From Pseudolabrys sp. (GTDB lineage: Bacteria; Pseudomonadota; Alphaproteobacteria; Rhizobiales; Xanthobacteraceae), in the NCBI GenBank assembly GCA_030684935.1, contig JAUXXH010000042.1:54975-118974 (forward strand): a DNA stretch of 64,000 nucleotides, in the 5' to 3' direction. The notes below the pieces were generated by a model, which was given only the letters and a program-made list of their open reading frames with translations, was not told where the DNA came from and searched no databases. The number at the start of each line of letters is the position of its first letter. Positions within the stretch are counted from its first letter, which is position 1. This document shows positions 32,408-42,736 of this stretch, piece by piece. The position numbers were made by a program, and so were the translations under genes.

Positions 32408-33682
32408 CTACTTCACCGCGCTTCTGATCGCGGCGGCGAGATCTGTCTTTTCCCACGAGAAGCCGCCGTCCTTGTCCGGGGCGCGGCCGAAGTGACCGTA
32501 GGCCGCGGTGCGCCGGTAGATCGGCTTGTTCAGCTTCAGCGTGCGGCGGATGTTGGTCGGGGTCAGGCGGAACAACTCGGGCAGGATCTTCTCGAGCTTC
32601 TTCTCGTCGACCTGGCCGGTGCCGTGCAGATCGACCAGCACCGACATCGGGTCGGCGACGCCGATCGCGTAGGCGACCTGAATGGTGCAGCGCTCGGCAA
32701 TGCCGGCCGCGACCACGTTTTTAGCGAGATAGCGGGTCGCATAGGCCGCCGAACGGTCGACCTTGGTCGGGTCCTTGCCGGAGAAGGCACCGCCGCCATG
32801 CGGCGCGTATCCGCCGTAGGTGTCGACGATGATCTTGCGGCCGGTGAGGCCGCAGTCGCCGTCGGGGCCGCCGATGACAAAGTTGCCGGTGGGGTTGACC
32901 AGGAAGTCGGACGACTTCGACGGCATCCAGCCTTTCGGCAGGGCGGCTTCCACGGTGGCGGCGATCAGATCCTTGACCATGCCCGGCGTGTACTTCTTGC
33001 CGTTGCGGCTTTTTTCGTTGTGCTGGGTCGACACCACGACCTTGTTGCAGCCGACCGGTTTGCCGTCGACGTAGCGAACAGTGACCTGGCTCTTCGAGTC
33101 GGGCTGAAGGTCGGCAAGGTCGCCAGAGTGCCGCTTGTCCGCGAGCGCCTTCAGAATCTTGTGTGCGAAATAGATCGGCGCCGGCATGAACGAGTTCTTC
33201 TCGTAGACTTCGCTTTCGGTGCAGGCGAAGCCGAACATCATGCCCTGGTCGCCGGCGCCTTCTTCTTCGCCGCTCTTTTTCTTCTTGGCGTCGACGCCCA
33301 TGGCGATGTCGGCGGACTGGCCGTGCAGCAGCACCTCGACGTCGGCGCCGTAGCTCGAGAAGCCGTCCTGGTCGTAGCCGATATCCTTGACCACGCCGCG
33401 CGCGATCTTGGCGATCAGCTCGCGGTCGACGACGAACTTGTCGTTGTGCTTGTGGAAGAACGGCGACTGTCCGCGGCCTTCGCCGGCGATGACGATCTTG
33501 TTGGTGGTGGTCAGGGTTTCGCAGCCGAGCCGCGTGTTTACCGCGCTGTCGTCGGAAATGCCGAGCTTGATATCGTTTTCAAGAAATGCGTCGAGCACCG
33601 CGTCGGAAATCTGGTCACAGACCTTGTCCGGATGACCTTCGGAAACCGACTCGCTCGTGAACAGAAAATTCTTGTGAGCCAC
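32408..33682 (-). CDS. metK: S-adenosylmethionine synthetase
   Basis: Makes SAM from methionine and ATP. It has 424 residues. Family signatures are [30 protein letters not shown] and [17 protein letters not shown] start at GTG 33682 ([11 protein letters not shown]) because GGAGGGAG lies 8 nt upstream; the much longer open frame upstream is not conserved-looking. The leader (33683-33740) can form two overlapping hairpins. It lies downstream of a PhrR-like regulator and upstream of trmB. Confidence 0.97.
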   Translation of the reverse strand: MAHKNFLFTSESVSEGHPDKVCDQISDAVLDAFLENDIKLGISDDSAVNTRLGCETLTTTNKIVIAGEGRGQSPFFHKHNDKFVVDRELIAKIARGVVKDIGYDQDGFSSYGADVEVLLHGQSADIAMGVDAKKKKSGEEEGAGDQGMMFGFACTESEVYEKNSFMPAPIYFAHKILKALADKRHSGDLADLQPDSKSQVTVRYVDGKPVGCNKVVVSTQHNEKSRNGKKYTPGMVKDLIAATVEAALPKGWMPSKSSDFLVNPTGNFVIGGPDGDCGLTGRKIIVDTYGGYAPHGGGAFSGKDPTKVDRSAAYATRYLAKNVVAAGIAERCTIQVAYAIGVADPMSVLVDLHGTGQVDEKKLEKILPELFRLTPTNIRRTLKLNKPIYRRTAAYGHFGRAPDKDGGFSWEKTDLAAAIRSAVK

Positions 33683-33740
33683 CGCTGAAACTCCCTCCGG
33701 GGGGCGCAATATGGGATCGCCCCGATGAAACGTCGGGTGT
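33683..33740 (-). promoter_or_regulatory. metK leader with two overlapping hairpins
   Basis: Stem 1 pairs 33721-33725 with 33733-33737 (CCCGA/TCGGG). Stem 2 pairs 33701-33706 with 33718-33723 (GGGGCG/CGCCCC). They share positions 33721-33723 and so compete. Stem 2 borders the GGAGGGAG ribosome site. No match to SAM-II or SAM/SAH riboswitch consensus could be recognised, so a regulatory role is only a suggestion. Confidence 0.35.
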
Positions 33741-33821
33741 TTCTTGCAGCGGCGGCTTGCAAGGTCAAGATGGGGGTAGCGGTGGGCATCATTCTCGCGC
33801 GGCGTGTGGGCCGCCCGAGGG

Positions 33822-34226
33822 TCAGTCCTCGCCGGCGATCTGCTCGACCAGGTCAACGATACGGCGGCGCAGCTTGCTGTTCTTGATGCGCATGAACGCC
33901 TTGGTCAGAGACAGTCCGTCAGAGGTGGCCAGGAAGTCGGACACATAGGCGGGCGAGGGCGCTTCGCTCAGGCCGCCGACATGACCCGGCATGTTCGGCG
34001 CGCCTTCGAAGAAGAAAGACACCGGCACCTGAAGGATATTGGAGATCTGTTGCAGCCGGCTGGCGCCAATACGATTGGTACCCTTCTCGTATTTTTGCAC
34101 CTGCTGGAATGTCAGGCCGAGGGCGTCGCCGAGCTTTTCCTGGCTCATGCTCAGCATCATCCGACGCATACGCACGCGCGAACCGACGTGCTTGTCGATC
34201 GGATTCGGCACCTTCTTGGCCATCAT
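33822..34226 (-). CDS. phrR: PhrR/PraR-like XRE-family regulator
   Basis: A 134-residue repressor-type protein with an XRE/Cro helix-turn-helix at about residues 14-70 ([23 protein letters not shown], then [10 protein letters not shown]). It matches the conserved Rhizobiales regulator called PhrR in Sinorhizobium (acid-responsive) and PraR in Rhizobium (biofilm/quorum sensing). The lnt-phrR-metK order seen here is known for that group. AGGAG lies just before ATGATG. The C-terminal half is of unknown function. Confidence 0.88.
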   Translation of the reverse strand: MMAKKVPNPIDKHVGSRVRMRRMMLSMSQEKLGDALGLTFQQVQKYEKGTNRIGASRLQQISNILQVPVSFFFEGAPNMPGHVGGLSEAPSPAYVSDFLATSDGLSLTKAFMRIKNSKLRRRIVDLVEQIAGED

Positions 34227-34449
34227 AAGCTTCTCCTATGCCTCCATTGCGCTGCGTAATGTCACAACTACAGGCCTTTATGCAATCTGTCATTTCTGTT
34301 TGAGCGGGACTCAACGTCAAAGAAGATTGAAAATTGCCAATAATTTTCAGGACATCTCGATCAATCATGCGCAAAAAGCAGACGGCAGAACCGCACAGTT
34401 AATTGCAAATATATACAACCAAAGGGAGTTGTTGGCCCGAAGTCTCTAT
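34227..34449 (-). promoter_or_regulatory. AT-rich promoter region of phrR
   Basis: A 223-bp noncoding stretch, strikingly AT-rich for this genome, between lnt and phrR. A TTGACG on the minus strand near 34318 is a possible -35 element. No other gene or strong hairpin was seen. Confidence 0.4.
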
Positions 34450-36042
34450 CTAGGGCCGAAATCGCCTGCGGCTGACGGCAATCAAACTGCCTACCAGAAA
34501 TAGAATTAAGGGGTATTCGCCCATGGCCACGTAGGGGGTTGTCCCGGCGGCGGTGGGCAGTCGCGAGTCGAGGATGCCTTCGACCCCGAGCGGCAGCGAC
34601 GCGACGATGCGGCCGAGGGGATCGATCACGGCGGAAATGCCGGTATTGGCGGCGCGCACCAGCGGCAGCGCCTGGGCGATGGCCAGCGTCCGGGACTGTT
34701 GGAGGTGCTGGTAGGGCCCTGAACTGATGCCGAACCAGCCGTCATTGGTGAGGTTGACCAGCCAGCCCGGCCGCTCGCCGGCCGGCACGGCGGCGCCCGG
34801 AAAAATCACTTCGTAGCAGATCAGCGGCAGCATGCGGGGCGCGCCCGGCACATCCATGGCGCGGCGCCGATCACCCGACAGAAAACCCCCGACCTGCCTG
34901 GTCAGCTGGCGCAAGCCGAGCCGCTCCAGAAAGCTTTGAAAAGGCAAATATTCGCCGAACGGCACCAGATGCACCTTGTCATAGATGCCGCGGATCGAGC
35001 CGTCGGGATCGATCACATAGATGGAGTTGTAGGCGCGGGGATTGGCGGCGGAGGCGTCCGGCGCCGCGCGCACCGCGCCGGTGATCAGCGCGGTGCCGCC
35101 GGGCGTCAGCAGCGATGCAATCTGCGCCAGCGCTTCCGGCTCGCGCGCCAGAAAAAACGGGAAGGCGGATTCCGGCCAGATCAGATGCGTGACGTCGCGC
35201 AGGCCGCCCGATTGGGGTCCGGTGGCGCGGTCGGACAGGCGCAGGTATCGCGCCATTACCGAGGTCTTGGCCGAATAGTTGAACTTCTCGTCCTGCTGCA
35301 GGTTTGGCTGCATGATGCGCAGCCTCACGTCGCTGACGTAGGTGGTGGGATGCATCGATAATCGCACCGCGCCATAGGCGGTGAGGCCGGCAAGCAGGGC
35401 GATGCCGATGATCAGCGGCCGGCGCGGATGCGGTGTGTCGACGGCTTCGTCGGTCAGAACCGCCGGGGTCGAGAAGATCGCGATGGCGAGAAACGTCAGG
35501 CCCCAGATTCCGACCAGCGACACGCTTTGCGCCAGGGCGAGCGGCTCGGTCAGCGCGTAGCCGAACGTGTTCCACGGAAACCCGGTCAGAAGATACCCGC
35601 GCAGCCATTCGGCCATCGTCAACAGGGCCGCCAGTGCCAGCAGGCGCGTCGGCCCACGCGTCCAGACCAGCCGGGCCACGGCGACCCCAAGGCCGGTAAA
35701 GATCGCCAGATAAGCGGGCAGGCCGGCGACCGCCACCGGCAGCAACCAGCCGAAGGTCTTGGCGTCGACCAGGAAGGCGTGGCCAATCCAGTACAGCCCG
35801 ACCACGAAATAGCCGAAGCCGAAGCACCAGCCGGCAATGGCGGCGGGGACCGCGCCGTTCCAGCGCCCGGAGGCCGAGCCATCCACCAGCCAGACCAGAA
35901 TGGGAAAGGTCAGGAACAGGACCGGCCAGGCATTGAAAGGCGCCATCGCCAGCGCCGAGACGCAGCCGGCGGCAAAGGCGATACCGGCGCGCTGCCAGCC
36001 GGAGGCGAGCACGATCGTGTGGGCAAGGCGGGACAGCGTCAC
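34450..36042 (-). CDS. lnt: Apolipoprotein N-acyltransferase
   Basis: Inner-membrane enzyme that adds the third acyl chain to lipoproteins (ActA in rhizobia, needed for acid tolerance). It has 530 residues. About seven hydrophobic segments in the first half precede a periplasmic nitrilase domain. The catalytic Glu is in WPESAFPFF, the Lys in DKVHLVPFGEYLPF and the Cys in PLICYEVIFP. A final hydrophobic helix (YPLILFLVGSLIAV) anchors the C-terminus. It overlaps the CorC gene by 4 bp. Confidence 0.96.
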   Translation of the reverse strand: MTLSRLAHTIVLASGWQRAGIAFAAGCVSALAMAPFNAWPVLFLTFPILVWLVDGSASGRWNGAVPAAIAGWCFGFGYFVVGLYWIGHAFLVDAKTFGWLLPVAVAGLPAYLAIFTGLGVAVARLVWTRGPTRLLALAALLTMAEWLRGYLLTGFPWNTFGYALTEPLALAQSVSLVGIWGLTFLAIAIFSTPAVLTDEAVDTPHPRRPLIIGIALLAGLTAYGAVRLSMHPTTYVSDVRLRIMQPNLQQDEKFNYSAKTSVMARYLRLSDRATGPQSGGLRDVTHLIWPESAFPFFLAREPEALAQIASLLTPGGTALITGAVRAAPDASAANPRAYNSIYVIDPDGSIRGIYDKVHLVPFGEYLPFQSFLERLGLRQLTRQVGGFLSGDRRRAMDVPGAPRMLPLICYEVIFPGAAVPAGERPGWLVNLTNDGWFGISSGPYQHLQQSRTLAIAQALPLVRAANTGISAVIDPLGRIVASLPLGVEGILDSRLPTAAGTTPYVAMGEYPLILFLVGSLIAVSRRRFRP

Positions 36043-37202
36043 GGCCGGGACGAGGTGGCCGGCACATCGGTCCGGGAATCGGCCGCGGTATCGGCCGGCG
36101 CCGGTGCATCGTCGACCGGCAGGGTCGGTGGTGTGGTGCCGGCCAGGACCGCATCGGGTTCGCCGCGTCGGCGCGTCAGGTCGCGCGGCCGCTCGCGCTT
36201 CTCTTTCAGCCGGATGATGCGCACACGCTTGATGCGGCGCGGATCGGCGTCCAGCACCTCGAATTCGAACAGGCCGGGGCCGGGAATGAGCTCGCCGCGC
36301 AACGGCAGCCGGCCGGCGCGGGTGACGAGGTAGCCGCCCAGCGTATCGACTTCCTCGGCCGCGTCGCCGACGTCGAAATCATGGCCGACGATGCCCACCA
36401 CGTCCTTCAGTTCGGCGCGCGCGTCGGCGATGTACGAGCCGTCCGGCTGATGCACCACCGAGGCGGCCTCGTCCTCGTCGTGTTCGTCGCCGATTTCGCC
36501 GACGATCTGCTCAACGATGTCTTCCATCGAAATCAGGCCGTCCGAACCGCCGTATTCGTCAACCACCAGCGCCAGATGAATTCGCGTCGCCTGCATGCGA
36601 ACCAGCAAATCAATCGCACGCATCGACGGCGGCACGAACAGGATTTCGCGCACGATCTTGGCCGCCGACAGCGGCATGGCGAGGTCGATGGCGCCGAGGT
36701 CGAGCCCGGCAGGCAGCGGCTTCTTGCGCCGGACTTTCTTTTCCGCGGCGACGGCGGCGCGCGCGGTGATGAACGCGATCAGGTCGCGGATGTGCACCAT
36801 GCCGACCGGATCGTCGAGCGTATCGTTGTAGACCACCAGACGCGAATGCGCCGCGCCTTCGAACACCTTCACCAGTTCGCCGATCTGAATGTCCTGCTGC
36901 ACGGCGATGATGTCGGCGCGGGGGATCATGACATCGCCAACGCGGCGCTCGCGCAGACCGAGGATGTTCTTGAGCATCCGGCCTTCTTCCGGCGAGAAGC
37001 CGGATTCGCCGGGCGTCATGGCGTCGAGCACGTCCTTCAGGTCGGCGCGCATCGAGCCGGGCTTCAGGCCGAGCAGCGAACGCACCGAACGAAGGAACCA
37101 GTTTTCGCGGTGTTCGCGCGGCGTTGAGACAACCACCGGCAGATGGCGCCGGTCGTAAGCGACGATGCCGCTACTGGAAGATGATGAATCGCTGTCGGGC
37201 AT
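36039..37202 (-). CDS. CorC/HlyC (TlyC)-family CBS-domain protein
   Basis: A 387-residue cytosolic protein of the CorC/hemolysin C family, linked to Mg2+/Co2+ transport or envelope stress. Two CBS domains (about 70-205, starting RVGDVMIPRADIIAVQQD) are followed by a CorC_HlyC/transporter-associated domain (about 290-370). VVDEYGGSDGLISMEDIVEQIVGEI is diagnostic. There is no membrane domain. The Pro-rich tail is variable. It overlaps lnt by 4 bp and follows ybeY by 5 bp, as in many proteobacteria. Confidence 0.92.
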   Translation of the reverse strand: MPDSDSSSSSSGIVAYDRRHLPVVVSTPREHRENWFLRSVRSLLGLKPGSMRADLKDVLDAMTPGESGFSPEEGRMLKNILGLRERRVGDVMIPRADIIAVQQDIQIGELVKVFEGAAHSRLVVYNDTLDDPVGMVHIRDLIAFITARAAVAAEKKVRRKKPLPAGLDLGAIDLAMPLSAAKIVREILFVPPSMRAIDLLVRMQATRIHLALVVDEYGGSDGLISMEDIVEQIVGEIGDEHDEDEAASVVHQPDGSYIADARAELKDVVGIVGHDFDVGDAAEEVDTLGGYLVTRAGRLPLRGELIPGPGLFEFEVLDADPRRIKRVRIIRLKEKRERPRDLTRRRGEPDAVLAGTTPPTLPVDDAPAPADTAADSRTDVPATSSRP

Positions 37203-37207
37203 GGCGG

Positions 37208-37705
37208 TCAGGCGTTACCGGCGCTGTGCGAAAGATACGGATCGGGCATGTTCATGCGCGTCATGATCTTGCTTTCCAGTCCTTCCATTGCGTCGGCCTG
37301 TTCGTCGGTCTCGTGATCGTAGCCGGCGAGGTGAAGAAAACCATGCACCGTCAAATGCGCAAGGTGATGAAGGAAAGCCCGGCTTTCATCGTCACATTCC
37401 CGTTTAAGCGTCTCATAGGCCATGACGATGTCACCCAGCATGACATTGCCACCGGCGGTGGCCGGAAACGACAGCACGTTGGTCGGCTTGTCGATGCCGC
37501 GCCACTGACGGTTGAGCGCCTGTATCGCCGAATCGTCGGTCAGTACGATACTCACTTCGCCGCCGCGTGTTGAGACCATGGCCGCAGCCGCAGCAATGGC
37601 CGCGCGCACGGTCGCCTCGGTTTGCGGCTCGGCCTCCCAGAGCGGCGACTGCACCAGGATATCGACCGGCGGCGCGGTTGCGCGCGCTTTGAGCGTCGCT
37701 GGCAT
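37208..37705 (-). CDS. ybeY: Endoribonuclease YbeY
   Basis: Zinc-dependent endoribonuclease for 16S rRNA 3' maturation and ribosome quality control. It has 165 residues. The metal site HGFLHLAGYDH (H-x3-H-x5-H) is intact, preceded by LGDIVMAYETL. The start codon overlaps the phoH stop by one base (TAATG), so the two are translationally coupled. Confidence 0.96.
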   Translation of the reverse strand: MPATLKARATAPPVDILVQSPLWEAEPQTEATVRAAIAAAAAMVSTRGGEVSIVLTDDSAIQALNRQWRGIDKPTNVLSFPATAGGNVMLGDIVMAYETLKRECDDESRAFLHHLAHLTVHGFLHLAGYDHETDEQADAMEGLESKIMTRMNMPDPYLSHSAGNA

Positions 37706-38745
37706 TAATTGGCTCCGCGCGCCGGCTGAACGGCGTCGTAGGCTGCGACAATGCGCGCTACCAGTTCGTGGCGGATCACGTCGCCTTGCTTGAAGGCGAC
37801 ATGGCCGACGCCCTCGACGCCTTCCAGCAACCGAACCGCTTCGGCAAGCCCCGACGGCTGCCCGTTCGGTAGATCGACCTGGCTCGGATCGCCGGTGACG
37901 ATCATGCGGCTGTTCTCGCCCAGGCGGGTCAGGAACATCTTCATCTGCATCGACGTGGTGTTCTGCGCCTCGTCGAGAATGACCGCGGCGTTCGCCAGCG
38001 TCCGGCCGCGCATGAAGGCAAGCGGCGCGATTTCGATGTCGCCGTCTTCCAGCGCGCGCTCAACGATGCGGGAATCCATCAGGTCGTAAAGCGCATCGTA
38101 GATCGGCCGCAGATACGGATCGACCTTCTCGCGCATGTCGCCGGGCAGAAAGCCCAGCCGCTCGCCGGCTTCCACCGCCGGCCGCGACAGGATGATGCGG
38201 TCGACTTCCTTGCGCTCGTAAAGCTGCAATGCCTGCGCCACCGCCAGCCAGGTCTTGCCGGTGCCGGCCGGGCCGGTGCCGAAAACCAGCGGATAGCGCT
38301 TGAGGGCGCGGATATAGCCGTCCTGCGCGGCGGTACGCGCGCGCACCGGCCTTTTGCGTAGATTGATTTCCTCGAACGCGGTGCGTCCGCCGGACGGATC
38401 GTAGTCAAACAGCGAGCCCTGCGCGATGGCCTGCCGGATCGCACCTTCGACGTCGCCCGAGGAGAGGTCGCGGTCGCGCTTGACCTGCTCGTACAGACCC
38501 TCGAGCACGCGGCGGGCCTGCTCGCAGCCGCCGCGGGACCCCTCGATGGTGACGTGGTTGCCGCGCTGGTCCGCCGTCACGCCGAGGCGGCGCTCGATCA
38601 GCGCCAGGTTCTGGCCGTATTGTCCGAACAGGATCGAGGCCAGCTTGTTGTCCTCGAAGGCCAGCACGGTTTGCGTGGTCGCCGTCTCTTCCGAGGTGAC
38701 CACGGGCGCTATCACGGTGTCCGACGTAGGCAAGGTAGGTTTCAA
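37705..38745 (-). CDS. phoH: PhoH-family ATPase (YbeZ)
   Basis: Cytoplasmic P-loop ATPase that partners with YbeY in RNA metabolism. It has 346 residues. Walker A is [12 protein letters not shown] and Walker B is [10 protein letters not shown]. The N-terminal part (about 1-110) carries the KH-like RNA-binding region of long PhoH proteins. It overlaps miaB by 4 bp and ybeY by 1 bp in a miaB-phoH-ybeY-corC-lnt series. Confidence 0.95.
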   Translation of the reverse strand: MKPTLPTSDTVIAPVVTSEETATTQTVLAFEDNKLASILFGQYGQNLALIERRLGVTADQRGNHVTIEGSRGGCEQARRVLEGLYEQVKRDRDLSSGDVEGAIRQAIAQGSLFDYDPSGGRTAFEEINLRKRPVRARTAAQDGYIRALKRYPLVFGTGPAGTGKTWLAVAQALQLYERKEVDRIILSRPAVEAGERLGFLPGDMREKVDPYLRPIYDALYDLMDSRIVERALEDGDIEIAPLAFMRGRTLANAAVILDEAQNTTSMQMKMFLTRLGENSRMIVTGDPSQVDLPNGQPSGLAEAVRLLEGVEGVGHVAFKQGDVIRHELVARIVAAYDAVQPARGAN

Positions 38746-40127
38746 GCTCCTGCTAAAGCCAGCGCGGGTGCGCTAATCGTCTCGGCAAGTTCGCCAAACA
38801 GCGTGTTGGTGCCGAGGTCGGTGATGACAATGGGGACCTGCAAACCGATCATCGAACGGGGCGCCATCACGTGAACTGATTGCAGATATGGGGATTTGCC
38901 GACCAGTTGCCCAGTGATGCGGCCCGGCTTTTCGATCAGCACCTCCAGGGTGCGGCCGACGCAGGAGGCGTTGAAATTGCGCTGGTGGCGGGTGATTTCG
39001 GCCTGCAACCGGTGCAGCCGCTCGGACTTGATCGCCGCCGGCACTTGATCGCCGAGTTCCACCGCCGGCGTGCCGGGGCGCGGCGAATAGCTGAAGGAAT
39101 AGGCGCCGGCGTAGCCGACCTCGTCCAGCAGCCGCATCGTGTCGTCGAAGTCGCCGTCGGTTTCGCCCGGAAACCCGACGATGAAGTCCGACGAGAAAGC
39201 GATATCCGGGCGCGCCGCGCGCAGCCGCGCCACGACATCGAGGTAATCCCGGCGGGTGTGCCTGCGGTTCATGGCGGCGAGAATGCGATCGGATCCGGAC
39301 TGCACCGGCAGATGCACGTATGGCATCAACGCGGCGAGATCGGCGTGCGCCGCGATCAGCTCGTCGTCCATGTCGCGGGGATGGCTGGTGGTGTAGCGCA
39401 GCCGCGCAATGCCCGGCACCTCGGCCAGCCGATACAGCAGACGGCCGAGCGACCATGGCGTGCCGTCGCGGCCTTCGCCGTGATAGGCGTTTACGTTCTG
39501 CCCGATCAGCGTCACTTCCTGCACGCCGGCGTCCGCCAGACGCGCCACCTCGGCGGCGATCTTCTCGACCGGGCGCGACACTTCAGCGCCGCGCGTATAA
39601 GGCACGACGCAGAACGTGCAGAACTTGTCGCAGCCTTCCTGCACGGTGACGAACGAGGAAATGCCGCGTTTGGCGGTCGCTGCGCGCGTCGGCGCCGCGA
39701 GCGCGTCGAACTTGTCCTCGACCGGGAATTCTGTGTCGACGATCTTTTCGCCCTCGCGCAGCCGCGCGATCATTTCCGGCAGGCGATGGTAGTTCTGCGA
39801 ACCAACCACCAGGTCGACCGCGCCGGCGCGGCGGATGATTTCCTCGCCCTCGGCTTGTGCGACGCAGCCGGCCACCGCGATCAGCATGCGGCGGCCCTGC
39901 GCGGCAGCTTCAAGCTTCATCACGCGGATGCGGCCGATCTCGGAATAGACCTTATCGGCCGCCTTCTCGCGGATATTGCAGGTGTTGAGAATGACCAGGT
40001 CGGCGTCTTCGGGCTGCGCGGTTTCGCTGTAGCCGGCCGGCGCCAAGGCGTCCGCCATACGATGCGAATCGTAGACGTTCATCTGGCAGCCGAACGATTT
40101 GACGTGGACTTTGCGGAAGTTGCTCAT
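38742..40127 (-). CDS. miaB: tRNA-2-methylthio-N6-dimethylallyladenosine synthase MiaB
   Basis: Radical-SAM methylthiotransferase acting on i6A37 of tRNAs. It has 461 residues. The N-terminal MTTase domain holds the auxiliary cluster Cys residues ([29 protein letters not shown]). The radical-SAM cluster is CDKFCTFC, and a TRAM domain ends the protein. The start at 40127 ([14 protein letters not shown]) is preferred over the further upstream Met in the frame. Confidence 0.97.
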   Translation of the reverse strand: MSNFRKVHVKSFGCQMNVYDSHRMADALAPAGYSETAQPEDADLVILNTCNIREKAADKVYSEIGRIRVMKLEAAAQGRRMLIAVAGCVAQAEGEEIIRRAGAVDLVVGSQNYHRLPEMIARLREGEKIVDTEFPVEDKFDALAAPTRAATAKRGISSFVTVQEGCDKFCTFCVVPYTRGAEVSRPVEKIAAEVARLADAGVQEVTLIGQNVNAYHGEGRDGTPWSLGRLLYRLAEVPGIARLRYTTSHPRDMDDELIAAHADLAALMPYVHLPVQSGSDRILAAMNRRHTRRDYLDVVARLRAARPDIAFSSDFIVGFPGETDGDFDDTMRLLDEVGYAGAYSFSYSPRPGTPAVELGDQVPAAIKSERLHRLQAEITRHQRNFNASCVGRTLEVLIEKPGRITGQLVGKSPYLQSVHVMAPRSMIGLQVPIVITDLGTNTLFGELAETISAPALALAGA

Positions 40128-40223
40128 GCCGCTCGAATTCGAACCATGGACCATTGTAGCCGGTCAAGAACCGGCTGTCCTGCCTTTAGCTCATGCCATT
40201 GAATCAACAGGGATTTTATCGCT

Positions 40224-41018
40224 CTAACGCGATAGCGGTGGCACCCGCCCGATCAGAGTGGCGGCGGTGATCTTGCGCACCGCGCCTTCCAGCGACCGCG
40301 TCATGGCCTTGCGATCGGCTTGTCCGTCGGCGGCGAAGGGTTCGCCGTAGCTGATCACCACTTCGATCGCGCCGCGGCGGACGAAGGTCTTGAAGTGCGG
40401 CACGAAATCCAGGTCGCCATACCAGGCGACGAGCGGGCGGTGCTGGCGACCCATCGGAATGCCGTGCAGCCGCGTGTAACTGATCGACATCGGCTGGATC
40501 AGGATGCCGTGCTCGGCGAGCGCGCCGGCTTCGCGGACCGCGCCCATCAGGGCCGAGCGAAACGGCAGCACGCGGTTGCCGTCGCTGGACGTGCCTTCGG
40601 CGAACAGCACCACCGGCACGCCCGCCGCCAGCCGCTTCACCATCTCCGCGACCGCTTCGCCGGTCTGATGCCGCTTGGCGCGGTCGACGAACACCGTGCG
40701 CTGCAACCGTGCGGTCCGACCGACCAGCGGCCAGTCGCCGACTTCGCGCTTCGACACGAAAGCCACCGGGGCCAACGAACCGACCGCCAGAATGTCGACC
40801 CAGGACACATGATTGGAGACGAACAGCACGGCCTTGTCGCGCACCGGATTGCCGACGACGCGGACGCGGATGCGCAACAGCGAACACAGCACGCGATAAT
40901 AGCCGGCGGCGATCGCGCCCCAGCCCGGAAGCCTGAGTTTGTCGAGAGACCACTGCACCGTGATCAGCAGGGGCGTCATGGTGAAGAAGAAAGCCGCAAT
41001 GGACAGCGTGCGGAGCAT
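40224..41018 (-). CDS. plsC: 1-acyl-sn-glycerol-3-phosphate acyltransferase
   Basis: Membrane-associated acyltransferase making phosphatidic acid. It has 264 residues. A hydrophobic N-terminal segment is followed by the catalytic NHVSWVD (H-x4-D) motif and the EGTSSDG substrate motif. The ATG at 41018 overlaps the TAA of the upstream Fur-family gene by one base, which fixes the start. Confidence 0.93.
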   Translation of the reverse strand: MLRTLSIAAFFFTMTPLLITVQWSLDKLRLPGWGAIAAGYYRVLCSLLRIRVRVVGNPVRDKAVLFVSNHVSWVDILAVGSLAPVAFVSKREVGDWPLVGRTARLQRTVFVDRAKRHQTGEAVAEMVKRLAAGVPVVLFAEGTSSDGNRVLPFRSALMGAVREAGALAEHGILIQPMSISYTRLHGIPMGRQHRPLVAWYGDLDFVPHFKTFVRRGAIEVVISYGEPFAADGQADRKAMTRSLEGAVRKITAATLIGRVPPLSR

Positions 41019-41479
41019 TATTGCCCGTTCTTGTCTTCTTCGAGCGGCACGCAATAAAGCTCGAGCCGGTGATCGACCAGCCGGTAGCCGAGCCGGCGCG
41101 CCACCTCGGCCTGCAGCCGTTCGATTTCCTCGGACTGGAATTCGATCACGTCGCCGGTGCGCAGATTGATCAGATGATCGTGGTGCGCTTCCGGGCTGGT
41201 CTCGTATCGGGCGCGGCCCTCGCGGAAGTCGTGCCGTTCGATGATGCCGGAATCCTCGAACAGCCGCACCGTGCGGTAGACGGTGGAAATGGAAATGCGG
41301 TCGTCGACCTTGATGCAGCGCCGGTACAATTCCTCAACGTCCGGATGATCGTCGGAACCCGCCAGCACGCGCGCAATGATGCGGCGCTGCTCGGTCATGC
41401 GCATGCCCTTGGCGGCGCAGAGGGCCTCGATATCCCGTCGCTCGGTGCTGGTTTTTTCAGGCCTGGCCACGTCAAGCAT
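41018..41479 (-). CDS. fur: Fur-family metalloregulator (Fur/Mur)
   Basis: A 153-residue metal-responsive repressor. In rhizobia the orthologue at this kind of locus is usually the manganese-responsive Mur rather than an iron sensor, since Irr takes over iron control; irr is present in this window. Winged-helix features are MRMTEQRRIIARVL and ISISTVYRTVRLFEDSG. Metal-site residues appear in EAHHDHLINLRTGDVIEF. The CxxC structural zinc pair of enteric Fur is absent. It overlaps plsC by one base. Confidence 0.9.
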   Translation of the reverse strand: MLDVARPEKTSTERRDIEALCAAKGMRMTEQRRIIARVLAGSDDHPDVEELYRRCIKVDDRISISTVYRTVRLFEDSGIIERHDFREGRARYETSPEAHHDHLINLRTGDVIEFQSEEIERLQAEVARRLGYRLVDHRLELYCVPLEEDKNGQ

Positions 41480-41529
41480 CTCCCGTGCGGGTCGTCATAG
41501 CATATCGGGAGCCGATGGCACCCCTGCGA

Positions 41530-42012
41530 TTACAGGTCGCGGCGCAGCACCAGCGCGGCGGTAGAGTGGCCGCCTTCACCCGCATAGTAGTTGGCACGCC
41601 GGGAGACTTCCCGAAATCCGGCGCGGTCATAGAGGCGGATCGCCGCGCTGTTGTGCTCGTCGACCTCGAGAAACACCGTGCGCGCGCCAAGGCCGGCGAG
41701 CCGGCGCAGATGCAGCGTCAGCAACTGCCGTCCGATGCCGCGGCCCTGTTGCGCCCGCGCCACCGCGACCGAGAGAATTTCCGCTTCGTCGATCACCAGC
41801 CGCGCCATGATGAAGCCGCCGAGCCTGGCTCCGCACAGCGCGCGATGCGCGACCACATGGCGGTCGGCCAGCATGGTCTCGACTTCCTGCTCGCTCCAGC
41901 CGCGCCGGAACGAGGCGGCGTGCAGGGCGGCAATGGCTGGCGCGTCGCGCACCGTGGCTTCCGAGAGTTTCGGTTCAGCGCGCGCGAACAGCGTGCCGAA
42001 GAAGCCGATCAT
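41530..42012 (-). CDS. rimI: Ribosomal-protein-alanine N-acetyltransferase RimI
   Basis: GNAT-family acetyltransferase that modifies ribosomal protein S18 in Escherichia coli. It has 160 residues. The acetyl-CoA pyrophosphate loop is RAQQGRGIGRQLL and the terminal FLEVDEHNSAAIRLYDRAGF block is typical of RimI. It overlaps tsaB by 4 bp (ATGA), the usual tsaB-rimI pairing. Confidence 0.92.
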   Translation of the reverse strand: MIGFFGTLFARAEPKLSEATVRDAPAIAALHAASFRRGWSEQEVETMLADRHVVAHRALCGARLGGFIMARLVIDEAEILSVAVARAQQGRGIGRQLLTLHLRRLAGLGARTVFLEVDEHNSAAIRLYDRAGFREVSRRANYYAGEGGHSTAALVLRRDL

Positions 42013-42692
42013 CGCCGCGCCAGTTGACTGGCGCCCTGCGGCTGGGCGTCGGGCGCGCGCAGGTAGAGCGGCTTCGGCGGCATGCCGGTATCGGCCGCGG
42101 CGGCGCCGAGCCGCGCCACCCAGCCGATGTCGGGCGCCGGACGCTGCACCACTGCCGACGGCGGACGCTCCTGCGCCGGCCAGTTGGCGGCCAGCAGATT
42201 CGCCGCGGTGCCGATCAGACGTGGCGCGCCGGTGGTGGCCACGCGCAGCGCCTCGCGCATATCGGCGACGCGCGGCGCCACCAAGGTGCGTCCGCCGACC
42301 CCGAACACCTGCAGGTAAATATGGTCATGGCGGGCGTCGATCGCCGCCACCACCGGCAGCGCGTCGTCGTCGGCGATGAAGGGCGCGGCATAGGCGGCCA
42401 GCGTCGACAGGCCGACCACGGGTTTACTGGCGGCGAGGCCGATGCCGCGCGCGGCGGCGATGCCGACGCGCAGGCCAGTGAAGCTGCCGGGTCCGGTGGT
42501 GACGGCGATGCGGTCGAGTTCGGCAAAGATCAGCGCGGCCTGATCCAGGACGCGGTCGATCATCGGGATCAGTTCTTCGGCATGGCCGCGCACCATCGGC
42601 CGCGATTCAAGCGCGACGATTTCGCCGCGGCCGGTGTCGAGCACGGCAACCGAGCAGGCCTCAAGGGCAGTGTCGATGGCAAGGACGCGCAT
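42009..42692 (-). CDS. tsaB: tRNA threonylcarbamoyladenosine biosynthesis protein TsaB
   Basis: Non-catalytic ASKHA-fold partner of TsaD in t6A37 tRNA synthesis. It has 227 residues. The N-terminal phosphate-loop strand (VLAIDTALEACSVAVLD) and VTTGPGSFTGLRVGIAAARGI are diagnostic. Start ATG 42692 or the ATG two codons earlier (42698) cannot be separated. It is followed by rimI with a 4-bp overlap. Confidence 0.95.
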   Translation of the reverse strand: MRVLAIDTALEACSVAVLDTGRGEIVALESRPMVRGHAEELIPMIDRVLDQAALIFAELDRIAVTTGPGSFTGLRVGIAAARGIGLAASKPVVGLSTLAAYAAPFIADDDALPVVAAIDARHDHIYLQVFGVGGRTLVAPRVADMREALRVATTGAPRLIGTAANLLAANWPAQERPPSAVVQRPAPDIGWVARLGAAAADTGMPPKPLYLRAPDAQPQGASQLARR

Positions 42693-42736
42693 GATCATTT
42701 CTGCCTGTCATACGCGACCGCGGGCAACCTGAAAGT

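Noticed and set aside
33683..33821. SAM riboswitch before metK
   Set aside because: No match to the conserved cores of SAM-II, SAM-V or SAM/SAH motifs could be seen; kept only as competing hairpins.
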